This document shows, one piece after another, positions 8,971 to 16,546 of a DNA stretch of 64,000 nucleotides. This DNA is from Pararhodonellum marinum (GTDB taxonomy: Bacteria; Bacteroidota; Bacteroidia; Cytophagales; Cyclobacteriaceae), in assembly GCF_015354735.1 (NCBI RefSeq), contig NZ_JACEFJ010000007.1, forward strand, positions 62,001 through 126,000, in the 5' to 3' direction. The number at the start of each line of letters is the position of its first letter. Positions within the stretch are counted from its first letter, which is position 1. The notes beneath the pieces are model-generated. The model was not told where the DNA came from, did no database searches, and saw only the letters and a list, made by a program, of their open reading frames with translations. Both the position numbers and the translations under genes were made by a program.

Positions 8971-9238
8971 GCAGATGGCTGGTCGAAATAAGAACTTTCC
9001 CGATCTGTCACAAACCAATTTTCAGGTGCAAAAGCAAGTATATGTTCCTTGCCTTTTTTGTAAATGGAAAACTGTCTCAAAAGCCCTTTTTCCACAAAAA
9101 ACGTATGCTTGCAATGTTCTCCACTCTGAAGTAAGTACTAACTGTCCTCGTAGTACATTTTTCAACTAATGCCGAAATTTCCTCTTCCTCTATATCGATA
9201 TTGGAAGACAGATAAGATTTTAAGTTGAAACTGTTCAT
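8971..9238 (-). pseudogene. Crp/Fnr-family transcriptional regulator, 5' fragment with frameshift
   Basis: The minus strand from an ATG at 9238 reads MNSFNLKSYLSSNIDIEEEE, then LVEKCTTRTVS. After a frame change near 9145 it continues LLQSGEHCKHTFFVEKGLL, RQFSIYKKGKEHILAF, APENWFVTDRESSYFDQPS. This is the cyclic-nucleotide-binding domain of a Bacteroidota Crp/Fnr regulator. It stops abruptly at 8971, exactly where the deleted RAYT element begins, so the rest of the sensor domain and the HTH domain are missing. The ATG overlaps the stop of the GNAT gene (ATGA), so it was probably the last gene of that operon. Frameshift plus truncation indicate a dead gene. Confidence 0.7.
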
Positions 9239-9801
9239 GATGGTTCAGAATTTTGCTGCCAAGTGCTTTTATTGATTTCATAACAGATGCATTTCCCATG
9301 TTCGGGATAGTCAGTCAATTTGGGATGGTTAAATTCTCCTATTTTTTTCATCCCGATTTTCTTCATGACACTTTCTGATTTGGAATTTTTCTCCGTACAT
9401 GTTGAGATGATCTTGTCCAGACCCAATTCTGTGAATGCAAAATCAAGACATCTGCTTGCACCTTCAGTTGCATAGCCTTTGCCCCAGCTGCTTTTTTTGA
9501 GCCTCCACCCAATATCAACAGCTGGCGTGAAGTCTGATTGATAATTCTGCCATACCAAACCAATAAACCCAATCAACTCTTTTGTTTCCAACACCTCAGT
9601 TGCGAAATAGGTAAATCCATATCTCTTATAATGCTTTTGAAGTCGCCCAATCAATTCCACAGATTCATTTTCTGTCAATAGCTTGGGGAAATGCTCCATC
9701 ACCTCCAAATCAGCATTCATATCTACGATTTCAGCATGATCTTCCTTCGTCCAATCGCGAAACCCCAGTCTTTCTGATTTAAAAATATATTCTTTTTTCA
9801 C
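9235..9801 (-). CDS. GNAT-family N-acetyltransferase (RimJ/RimL type)
   Basis: A 188-residue cytoplasmic protein of the RimJ/RimL-like GNAT group. It opens with FKSERLGFRDWTKEDHAEI and has the acetyl-CoA-binding segment DIGWRLKKSSWGKGYATEGA (about residues 97-116). The later strand KIISTCTEKNSKSESVMKKIGM is the typical motif B of this family. Members acetylate the amino group of proteins or small molecules; the substrate here is unknown. The start is GTG at 9801, overlapping the upstream stop as GTGA, which points to translational coupling. The final residues overlap the ATG of the Crp/Fnr remnant. Confidence 0.88.
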   Translation of the reverse strand: MKKEYIFKSERLGFRDWTKEDHAEIVDMNADLEVMEHFPKLLTENESVELIGRLQKHYKRYGFTYFATEVLETKELIGFIGLVWQNYQSDFTPAVDIGWRLKKSSWGKGYATEGASRCLDFAFTELGLDKIISTCTEKNSKSESVMKKIGMKKIGEFNHPKLTDYPEHGKCICYEINKSTWQQNSEPS

Positions 9802-10508
9802 TTATTTTCCTTTAGTGCATTTAGCTCATTATAAACCATTTCTGTCTTTTCTCTCTTTTTGTAATTTACATATATCACTTCTTGATCTTTGGTAATGATC
9901 ATTACAAAAGGCCCTTGGTAACTATGTAGGAGCAAGCGACACTTTCCTTGACCTTCTATCCTGAAAAAACCCTTTCGAATCGATCCCAACCCAAGACCAT
10001 TTGTTCGGGCTTTGACGGAAGGCATTTTGTTGATCAAAGAAACTGTTTCTATTTTTGAAATCACTATCTCTGTACCATACATTCCAGAAAATGTCACACG
10101 ATCGTCGTTGAGTTCATAGCTGGAAGGTATAAGACCATAGCCAACACTCCCGAACGCAAGAATTAAAATTACTATTGTGAACACGCTCTTCAACCTGGAT
10201 TTAACCAACCCACCATCGTTTTGGTCGAATTTCTTTGCTCTAAAAACCAAAAAAAATACTCCTATCAAAATCACTCCCGGAATAAAATACCCCAACAAAA
10301 CATCCTGCCCTGCCCACTTCAAACCATGATAACCAATAATCACAACCATGCCCATTACAACAAACCCATTGCGCATAAAATTAGATAATCCTTCTACATC
10401 GACATTGTCTTTTTGCCTCTGCGACATGGTGTTGTACCCCGCTATCAAATTCGGAAAAGCTTTCACCAAAAAGCCAATCCCTATCAAAAACAATCCTGTA
10501 ATGATCAT
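9798..10508 (-). CDS. hypothetical membrane protein (236 aa)
   Basis: I do not recognise the family. The first 135 residues hold about four hydrophobic segments (roughly 1-18, 47-63, 72-90, 107-127). A soluble tail follows (about 135-236) with strands such as VTFSGMYGTEIVISKIETVSLI and CRLLLHSYQGPFVMIITKDQEVIYVNYK. This resembles the PH-like bacterial domain tail found in some short membrane proteins, but I cannot prove it. It sits in the DUF2089-YIP1-hydrolase operon, 7 bp after the hydrolase gene, and overlaps the GNAT gene by 4 bp. Confidence 0.75.
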   Translation of the reverse strand: MIITGLFLIGIGFLVKAFPNLIAGYNTMSQRQKDNVDVEGLSNFMRNGFVVMGMVVIIGYHGLKWAGQDVLLGYFIPGVILIGVFFLVFRAKKFDQNDGGLVKSRLKSVFTIVILILAFGSVGYGLIPSSYELNDDRVTFSGMYGTEIVISKIETVSLINKMPSVKARTNGLGLGSIRKGFFRIEGQGKCRLLLHSYQGPFVMIITKDQEVIYVNYKKREKTEMVYNELNALKENK

Positions 10509-10515
10509 AATATCA

Positions 10516-11496
10516 TCATTTTTTATGTGTGTATGTCAAATCATCTGATCTATCCAAAACAAAGCCCACTATCAATTCAATCAGTTGATTTGCAATGGGT
10601 AAATCGGGATTATTGTATGTGGCCAAATTTGCTTGTTTATCTCCTTCCACTATTTTGAAAATATGGTTCATATTCTCAATGAGAACCAATTGTGCATCAG
10701 GATTCGCCTTTGAAAGATCTTGTCCATCTTCCACAGTCACTTGGATATCATTTGTTCCTTGGATTATCATTGTCGGAATATGAAGTGCACTTATCTCCTC
10801 CTGAGGATCATATTTAAACCATGAAATCATATAAGGTTGAATACTTGGTCTAAACAATGAATAAAGCATGGGATTTACATTTCCCACTGTTTTTCCCATT
10901 TTCAAACTATCAATAACCAGAAAGGATATATCTTGAATTTCTTTTGGCTGTGCACTCAATTGTCCTTTTATCAATTTATCTGCAGACTGTCCTGCTCCAG
11001 CGATGGAAATAAACCTATCTGCATTTGTTGCCGCTATCATTCCAATCAATGATCCCTCACTATGCCCAATAACCACTATTCCTGAAAATCTCCCATCTTG
11101 TTTTAGCAGTGATATCCAATCTTTTACATCATTGATATAGTCATCAAACCGAAGATCTACCTCACTTTTTCCTGCTAGTTTACTTTCTGCAATCCCTCTC
11201 TTGTCATATCTCAAAGTTGCTATGCCATTTTTGGATAAAGCATGAGCAAGCATTTTCAATGAATTATTTTTCATCATGGGATTATTCCCATCCCTATCTG
11301 TCGGTCCAGATCCAGCTATAATCAAAGCAACAGGAATATTTTCAATTTTTTCAGGGCTTGTCAAAGTCCCGAAAATCTCTCCCGTTTTAGTTTGCAATGT
11401 GATTTTTGCTTCTACAAAAACCGTATCTTCTTTATTGGCAGCCCACAGAGAAGTTGAAAATAGGAACAGGACTAAAAGTGAGATTGATTTTTTCAT
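10516..11496 (-). CDS. secreted alpha/beta hydrolase
   Basis: A 326-residue serine hydrolase with signal peptide MKKSISLLVLFLFSTSLWA. The alpha/beta fold contains an oxyanion-side segment (ALIIAGSGPTDRDGNN), the nucleophile elbow GHSEGS (about residues 144-149), an acid region (IIQGTNDIQVTVEDG) and a C-terminal histidine (ENMNHIFK). It looks like the Bacteroidota periplasmic esterase/dipeptidyl-peptidase-like group. It lies 1 bp after the YIP1-like gene and 7 bp before a membrane protein gene. The precise substrate cannot be inferred. Confidence 0.88.
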   Translation of the reverse strand: MKKSISLLVLFLFSTSLWAANKEDTVFVEAKITLQTKTGEIFGTLTSPEKIENIPVALIIAGSGPTDRDGNNPMMKNNSLKMLAHALSKNGIATLRYDKRGIAESKLAGKSEVDLRFDDYINDVKDWISLLKQDGRFSGIVVIGHSEGSLIGMIAATNADRFISIAGAGQSADKLIKGQLSAQPKEIQDISFLVIDSLKMGKTVGNVNPMLYSLFRPSIQPYMISWFKYDPQEEISALHIPTMIIQGTNDIQVTVEDGQDLSKANPDAQLVLIENMNHIFKIVEGDKQANLATYNNPDLPIANQLIELIVGFVLDRSDDLTYTHKK

Positions 11497-11497
11497 A

Positions 11498-12097
11498 CTA
11501 ATTGATGTTTAGAATGAGTATTTTAGACAGATAGGTTAAAACCACCATGGAGAAAATCATGACGATAATAAATGACAATATTAGTTTAGACCCTTTCAAA
11601 TTTGCCGAAACTTTAAAAGCATTATACATAAGTATCACCAACCAAATCGTCAACATTAAAGAAATGAACAACAAGAATATTGCTATTGATTTCTGGATCA
11701 AAGTAATCTCAATTGGCTCACCATGATTCATAAATGCCCAAAGCAAATACTTCCCAAACAGATCCAAAGACTCTGAAAAATTAATAAATGAAACAAAAAA
11801 ATAGGGAAACCTTGCCAATGCTTGTGTGCCAAAAACATCCAGCATTCGGACTTTTGATTTTGACAAAATCATAGCCATAAGGTAGAACAAAATAGAAACT
11901 ACAAACCAATTCATGAAATTTTGAGCGACAGAGCTCAAAATAGATAAATCAACACCCAATTTCACAGAAATAATATCAGGGAAATAAGTCTTACTAAAAT
12001 ACGCCACAATAGAGGCACCAAATATGGTAAGCAAGCCAATAACTAGTGATTTTGAACCTGCAACATATATAAAAGGATTGGTTAACTTTTTAAACAT
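11498..12097 (-). CDS. YIP1-family-like integral membrane protein
   Basis: A 199-residue protein with about five hydrophobic helices (around 15-35, 57-77, 92-108, 130-155, 170-195). The spacing and the weak phrases MFKKLTNPFIY at the start and VLILMYNAFKVS before the last helix fit bacterial YIP1/DUF1282-like membrane proteins. Their role is unknown; some act in membrane trafficking-like or stress functions. It overlaps the DUF2089 gene by 8 bp and is followed after 1 bp by the secreted hydrolase, so these genes are clearly co-transcribed. Confidence 0.65.
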   Translation of the reverse strand: MFKKLTNPFIYVAGSKSLVIGLLTIFGASIVAYFSKTYFPDIISVKLGVDLSILSSVAQNFMNWFVVSILFYLMAMILSKSKVRMLDVFGTQALARFPYFFVSFINFSESLDLFGKYLLWAFMNHGEPIEITLIQKSIAIFLLFISLMLTIWLVILMYNAFKVSANLKGSKLILSFIIVMIFSMVVLTYLSKILILNIN

Positions 12098-12368
12098 CTT
12101 TCTCTAGTTTGTCGATTTTATTGATTAAATCATCCAACATATTCCTAACAGTTGGATAGCTCAGGTTAAGTTTGGATGCCATGATTTTTAGACTTCCACT
12201 ACATCTTATGAAATCCAACACAAAATCCAACTCAGTCTTTTCCAACCTTAAAAGCACAGGCAAATTGAATTGACCAGTTATTGTTGTCTCGCAGCTATCG
12301 CAATGGAGACTTTTGACCTTCAAACCAGAACTGCAACTAGGACAAATTATCGGTAACTTTTTGTTCAT
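12090..12368 (-). CDS. DUF2089-like zinc-ribbon/HTH protein
   Basis: A 92-residue protein. The N-terminus is a zinc ribbon with paired cysteines (ICPSC near residues 8-12 and HCDSC near 22-26). The remainder is a helix-turn-helix-like part ending KIMASKLNLSYPTVRNMLDDLINKI, matching DUF2089 proteins. It is probably a DNA-binding regulator and leads the operon of membrane protein, hydrolase, membrane protein and GNAT. A good housekeeping promoter lies 20 bp upstream. Autoregulation would fit its position, but nothing in the sequence proves it. Confidence 0.82.
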   Translation of the reverse strand: MNKKLPIICPSCSSGLKVKSLHCDSCETTITGQFNLPVLLRLEKTELDFVLDFIRCSGSLKIMASKLNLSYPTVRNMLDDLINKIDKLEKDV

Positions 12369-12387
12369 TTATTTAAAACTAAGAAAC

Positions 12388-12419
12388 CAAACATAATACA
12401 TTATTAAACATTATTCAAA
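12388..12419 (-). promoter_or_regulatory. Bacteroidota housekeeping promoter of the DUF2089 operon
   Basis: On the minus strand, TTTG (12419-12416) is followed by 20 bp and then TATGTTTG (12395-12388), matching the Bacteroidota TTTG-N19/20-TAnnTTTG pattern. Transcription would start near 12381, leaving a leader of about 13 nt. The rest of the AT-rich gap 12369-12693 shows nothing else. Confidence 0.6.
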
Positions 12420-12693
12420 CAAATTGAAATAATATTTAACTAAAAATAAATAAAACATAAAACTTTGTTCAATAAATTAAGTTTAATAATGATAAACAAG
12501 AACAGTTTTTCTGCTAAAAAAATATTGAAAAAAGAAAGTGAAAATAGAAATTTCAATCTTGAGATGCCCAAAGAACATCACCAATTTCCCCAAAAATGAA
12601 AAAAGATATCTTTACATATAATGTTGACATCCATAATTTCTTGATGATAAAAATGTCTGCCCTACAATGTTTTGCGAAATGTATGAATAAACC

Positions 12694-13262
12694 TTAGAGT
12701 CCTTCGAATTTGTAAATTATATTTTTTGAAACATCCCCATCTTCCACATTCAACTCTGAATAGACAAGGCTGAGTATTTCTTTTACTTGTAAATACACTT
12801 CATAACTTACCTCCTTTGATGCAATGAGCACTATCCCCTTTTCATTTGGGTCTATTTGTAGAAATTGATGAGCCTTTTGTTTCAATTGATCAAAGCTAAC
12901 GTAACTACCATCAATCGTTATTCGGTTGGTATCATCTAAAAAAACTTCCATGATCTCAGAAAAATCAGCCAAACTCTTATTTGCCTCAACAAAATCCATT
13001 ATAGAGCCTGTCTGGGATATTGTATAAAAAGCAATAAGCAATGATATTTTATAAAACTCAAGATCAAAATCTTCATCAAGCAGGTTATTTAGAATTCTTT
13101 GCGCTACTATTCCAGGTGTTATCTCATCGTTATTATTCTGAACTATTACTTCAGCGGCATGCAAGTGTCTATCTGTAAGTTTGCCAAAGCCTTCAGGATC
13201 GAGAGCCTTATAGTAGCACTTCGAATAAATCTCAAAATCTAAAGCATCAAGAATCTGAAAAT
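12694..13262 (-). pseudogene. unknown gene truncated at its 5' end by the RAYT element
   Basis: The minus-strand frame is open from the element border (13262) to a stop at 12694, about 189 codons, with no natural ATG near its start. The only internal start is a TTG at 13164. The coding sequence before it (DALDFEIYSKCYYKALDP, EGFGKLTDRHLHAAEV) reads like ordinary protein, so the N-terminus has been cut off. The last 75 residues (ITIDGSYVSFDQLKQKAHQF, then GIVLIASKEVSYEVYLQVKEI) faintly resemble the ExbD/TolR periplasmic domain. I would not assign it, because the membrane anchor is absent. Expression, if any, would give a partial protein. Confidence 0.6.
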
Positions 13263-13297
13263 CCCCACTAGGTGTAGTTTAGACCTCGGCGGCAACT

Positions 13298-13320
13298 GGG
13301 TGTAGTTTGCAACTACACCC
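13298..13320. repeat. REP-like hairpin of the nearly complete RAYT copy
   Basis: Perfect palindrome with 10-bp arms (GGGTGTAGTT / AACTACACCC) and a 3-nt loop. It is identical to the hairpin at 8583-8605 and is a likely recognition structure for the element's transposase. Confidence 0.75.
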
Positions 13321-13360
13321 TTATATTCAAACCAATTTACAATTGGAAAATATCCTAAAT

Positions 13361-13906
13361 TCACCAATAATCCACTTCAATCAGACCTTTTAACCCAGAA
13401 TTATTCCTAGCACTGGAATATAAATAATCTTCTGGTTTCTCTACAATTCCTGATCTAACCGGATTTTCATATATATAATTCATCCTACTTTCAATCATTT
13501 CCGGTCGATAAAGCTCAACGGCATGGTTTTCATGTGTCCAAAACTGCATGTCTCCTGATCTTTTATGGAATTTCGTATGGTAAGCAAAAATCATTTTCAA
13601 CCATTCCTTTCTGCTTTCAAGTGGATTTTCCATTATCATTTTGAGCAATTTCTTGCTTGTAAACTTCTTAAAATCATGTACACATCCTGACAATTTTCCA
13701 TCCTTTTGTTGAACAACCAAATGAAAGTGGCTAGTTATGATTACTTATCCGAATAAATAAAGTCCTTTTTCCCTTCTGCAATAAGTCAGATTCTCCAAGA
13801 TTAAATCACGATACATTTTTCTGGAAAACACATCAGCCCATCCAACTACTTGGAATGTCAAAAAATATGGCATTTCCTGATCTTTGATTAGATAAGCATC
13901 TCCCAT
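13361..13906 (-). pseudogene. REP-associated tyrosine transposase (Y1_Tnp/IS200-like) with in-frame stop
   Basis: About 180 codons from the ATG at 13906 to the stop at 13361. The order is MGDAYLIKDQEMPYFLTFQV, then RKMYRDLILENLTYCRREKG, then the HUH motif in TSHFHLVVQQKDG, then the C-terminal HENHAVELYRPEM and YIYENPVRSGIV blocks. The frame is intact except for one TAA at 13745-13747, just before the HUH motif (GLYLFG-stop-VIITSHFHL), where homologues usually carry Tyr. A single base change would explain it. As written, no full-length transposase can be made. Length is otherwise normal for the family. Confidence 0.85.
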
Positions 13907-14082
13907 AACTAAAAGTAATTCTTGGAAAATGGAATTACAAATTCCAAAAATAACGAGGTGTAGATGCAATCCACACCTAGCTCCTTCATCAATCTTCACC
14001 CAGATGGGAATAGGTATTGTAAAACTGTCTACAACTCACAGTTTATTTTGTGTTAGTCTTTGGAATTCCTCTATAATTTATT

Positions 14083-14559
14083 TTATAATAGCTCAATTTC
14101 AATATCGAAGGATCCTGGAACACATGATATATCATTACATGACATGAATTCAATTTCGCCGATGATGGTAACCTTATCCTTATTTAATTTTTTTAATTTT
14201 TGAACAAACACTGGGTTGCCTTTGAAATATTTGACATCAATTTTGAATAATTCATCATACACATCATATCCTCTTTCTTCTGTTACTTTTCCAATCTGGA
14301 TGAATTTTGTCGATTTTTCCAAATCGAAGCTAGTCGGCTTGGGTCCTTTGGGTTTAACAAACTGAGAATACAAATGCCAACCATAATCAATTTTTGCAGT
14401 ATACACTATTTCAAATTCTTGTTCATTTAGCTTTTTACTCTCAATTGTCCATTTGACTGGCTCTAAAATTTGAGCATTTGAAGAACTTGCCACGAACATA
14501 AATACAAGAAAACAGAAGATGCTTTTACATTGAAATTGTTTTGTTAATATCAGTCTCAT
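14083..14559 (-). CDS. secreted DsbD N-terminal-domain-like protein
   Basis: A 158-residue protein with a signal peptide (residues 1-29, ending SSSNA). It resembles the N-terminal (alpha) domain of the disulfide reductase DsbD: EPVKWTIESKKLNEQEFEIV, then IDYGWHLYSQFVKPKGPKPT, and the cysteine-bearing end EFMSCNDISCVPG, where the two cysteines of DsbD-alpha lie. In DsbD this domain passes electrons to periplasmic partners. Here it stands alone without the membrane and thioredoxin-like domains, so it may be a free periplasmic redox shuttle. It lies just beyond the attC-like hairpin. Confidence 0.78.
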   Translation of the reverse strand: MRLILTKQFQCKSIFCFLVFMFVASSSNAQILEPVKWTIESKKLNEQEFEIVYTAKIDYGWHLYSQFVKPKGPKPTSFDLEKSTKFIQIGKVTEERGYDVYDELFKIDVKYFKGNPVFVQKLKKLNKDKVTIIGEIEFMSCNDISCVPGSFDIEIELL

Positions 14560-14601
14560 AAAATCAGATTTAAGTTGGTAAGATGGATTTTTTTTATTGG
14601 T

Positions 14602-14713
14602 ATTTAACGGCCATGGCTATGGCAAGTGCGGGATTTCGAAGCGATTTCCTACCAGTTTTCACCGACTTATCCTACGAGCCACAAACCCGCATGCACTATA
14701 CCAGGTGTTGGCA
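14602..14713 (-). other. solitary attC-like hairpin (integron cassette recombination-site type)
   Basis: On the minus strand this 112-bp stretch begins at GCCAAC and ends in GTTAAAT, matching the attC R' core GTTRRRY. The inner part folds back on itself: TGGTAT...TGCATGCGGG-TTT pairs with the far arm that reads, in complement, TGGCTAT...AGTGCGGGATTT, leaving unpaired extra bases as attC sites do. It follows the stop codon of an RlaP gene by 10 bp in the orientation typical of cassettes. No integrase and no second copy are visible in the window. An unrelated extragenic palindrome remains possible. Confidence 0.5.
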
Positions 14714-14722
14714 TTTCGTTGT

Positions 14723-15784
14723 TTATTCTTTGTCTTTATAAAATTTGTCTCTCAATCTATAAGCTAAATTGTTTATCATTGCTAAATCAGGCTCGCTCGG
14801 CAAGTCTGAATTCTCAAAAGCTAATTCCATTTCCTCCTGTTTTAAGTCAGCCATTTTTAATAATTCCTCATATTCGAATTTACCTAATTTAATTTCAAGT
14901 AAAAAATCCCGATTTGGCCTTTTTACATTGACTTTTTTCTCATTCCCAATTTCGATAGCCATTTCTAAAAGTCTGAATACGTGCATCATATTTTTAGCAT
15001 CGTAATTCTTTCCGTGACTTTTAGTATTTTCATATCTTTCATCGTTTCGTTTATCAACCCAGTCCCAATATTCACGATATTCCTTGCAATAGGTCGAGTA
15101 ACCGTCCCGATTAAAATACAGTAGGGATTCTTGCTTAATTCCTTTTGGGATTGAACTCAAACAAACATCATTTGAGTCTTTTCCTTTTATTATTCCACTG
15201 AATCCAAGACCTTCAGAATAGTATAATCCGTAAACATCTTTCATGTAAGGGATATTCACTAATCCGCAATTTTCTTGATTCCAGCTCTTAATTTCCAAAT
15301 ATTTTTCAAGTGGAATCGCTCCTTGTTCGTAATTAACGAAACAAAATGCCAATACACTTTTCCGCACTTTTGCTACAGGATTTACAATCTTCTTTTTTAA
15401 CCCTTTCGCTTTTTTTATCTGTGAAAATGCAAATTTTCCGAAAGTATTACTGCAAAGTTTGGATATAATCAATTCAGACTTAATTTCTGACAGATAGGGA
15501 TGATTATAGATTATTGCATTCTCTGGTGTGTTGAGTAATTCCAAAATGTTTGGATTGTTTAGCGAAAGCAACTCCATAAACCGTCCAAGCTCATAAAACA
15601 CAACATCGTTTGTTTCATTATTCCCATGAGGAATATAGTTCAATCCATAATATTCCTCTTTCGGCAAAATAAAAACCCCTTTAATGTCAGTATCAGAATT
15701 AGGAGTATCTAAGCCATATGCTTTACTGCCACTGATACATTCAAGTATTATTAGTCCTTTTTTTCGTAAATCGTCAATTGTCAT
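14723..15784 (-). CDS. RlaP-type nucleotidyltransferase (DNA polymerase beta superfamily), 353 aa
   Basis: The N-terminus holds the nucleotidyltransferase signature GSKAYGLDTPNSDTDIKGVF (about residues 19-38) with the catalytic G-S and D-x-D. VFYELGRFMELLSLNNPNILELL follows, a hallmark of PF10127 (RlaP, RNA repair pathway polymerase-beta family). The rest is helical (KIVNPVAKVRKSVLAF, MHVFRLLEMAIEIG). Family members are linked by genomic context to RNA ligase-based repair or to nucleotide transfer; no ligase lies in this window. It starts 3 bp after the related gene at 15788-16546, so the two form an operon. The attC-like hairpin follows 10 bp downstream. Confidence 0.85.
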   Translation of the reverse strand: MTIDDLRKKGLIILECISGSKAYGLDTPNSDTDIKGVFILPKEEYYGLNYIPHGNNETNDVVFYELGRFMELLSLNNPNILELLNTPENAIIYNHPYLSEIKSELIISKLCSNTFGKFAFSQIKKAKGLKKKIVNPVAKVRKSVLAFCFVNYEQGAIPLEKYLEIKSWNQENCGLVNIPYMKDVYGLYYSEGLGFSGIIKGKDSNDVCLSSIPKGIKQESLLYFNRDGYSTYCKEYREYWDWVDKRNDERYENTKSHGKNYDAKNMMHVFRLLEMAIEIGNEKKVNVKRPNRDFLLEIKLGKFEYEELLKMADLKQEEMELAFENSDLPSEPDLAMINNLAYRLRDKFYKDKE

Positions 15785-15787
15785 AAG

Positions 15788-16546
15788 TCAAGCCAATGTT
15801 TTGAGAAAAAAATCATTCAAATCAGTCATTTTCCCTTTTGAAGGTGGCAGACTTTGTGATTCGTTTTCCGCTCTTTGGATACAGGTTTTCATGAATTCTA
15901 TCAACAAAGTCTCTCCTTTATGTAGGTATGTTTCGCTAATAGTTGACTTTATTTCAATTAGTTCTCCAATCCTTGTTTTTAAATTTACAGCCAAATCCAG
16001 TCCATTTAACATTTTACCAAATTCAATAGGTGGAATTTCCTCCTTTTCTAAAATCCACGAACAGGCTACTGACGCACGAAGTGCATAAAAGAGTTTTTTT
16101 AGTTTATATTCATCTGAATTTGTTACTTCTTCAAATGACTTTTTTGCCATGCTCAAATAATGGTGTATTGTGGCAATTCTTGAATAAGTCTTTTTCGCAA
16201 TTAAATTGATTCCAGTCAGAAACTCTTTGTCAACTTTATAAATAATCGGTGATTGAATTCTTTCGAGCAAAGGGGGATTAGATTTAGCAAGTAACCGAAG
16301 GCTTTTTCTTAAATCCCAACCGCCTATATCAATCTCATTGTTCTCAAGGAAATATTCTATTGTGTCTTTTTCTTCGATCAAGCTTAAATACCAATCTTTG
16401 TCATGTTTGTAAATAACACGAACATCAAAATCGCTGTCAGGTGATGGAAATCCCCATGCTCTCGAACCTGTCTCACAGGCTAGGAGTATTTCAATCCCTT
16501 TTTCTTTTTCTAAATCAGATAAATATTTCTTAATCTTTTCTTCCAT
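15788..16546 (-). CDS. RlaP/YcgL-type nucleotidyltransferase, 252 aa
   Basis: A second member of the RlaP family. It has TGSRAWGFPSPDSDFDVRVIY (about residues 26-46, with G-S and D-F-D catalytic elements), the IDIGGWDLRKSLRLLAKSNP phrase and ERIQSPIIY, exactly as in short YcgL-like nucleotidyltransferases. I use the ATG at 16546 (MEEKIKKYL); a TTG four codons upstream is possible but unneeded. The partner gene downstream differs in length and in its C-terminal half, so this is an ancient paralogue pair rather than a recent duplication. Base composition is AT-rich compared with the window's housekeeping genes, which fits acquisition. Confidence 0.86.
   Translation of the reverse strand: MEEKIKKYLSDLEKEKGIEILLACETGSRAWGFPSPDSDFDVRVIYKHDKDWYLSLIEEKDTIEYFLENNEIDIGGWDLRKSLRLLAKSNPPLLERIQSPIIYKVDKEFLTGINLIAKKTYSRIATIHHYLSMAKKSFEEVTNSDEYKLKKLFYALRASVACSWILEKEEIPPIEFGKMLNGLDLAVNLKTRIGELIEIKSTISETYLHKGETLLIEFMKTCIQRAENESQSLPPSKGKMTDLNDFFLKTLA

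Larger units (their letters stand above)
13263..14008 (-). mobile_element. RAYT/IS200-like element, nearly complete copy
   Basis: A 746-bp unit whose borders are defined by comparison with the copy at 8547-8970 (CCCCACTAGGTG to ACCCAGATGGG). It contains one transposase gene on the minus strand, a perfect hairpin at 13298-13320 on its 3' side, and a looser palindrome with AGGTGT/ACACCT arms at about 13959-13981 on its 5' side. There are no terminal inverted repeats, as expected for HUH single-strand transposases. It truncates the gene at 12694-13262. Confidence 0.8.

Noticed and set aside
8927-9169. Plus-strand 80-codon frame over the Crp remnant
   Set aside because: It is antisense to clear Crp/Fnr coding similarity and to the RAYT element end.
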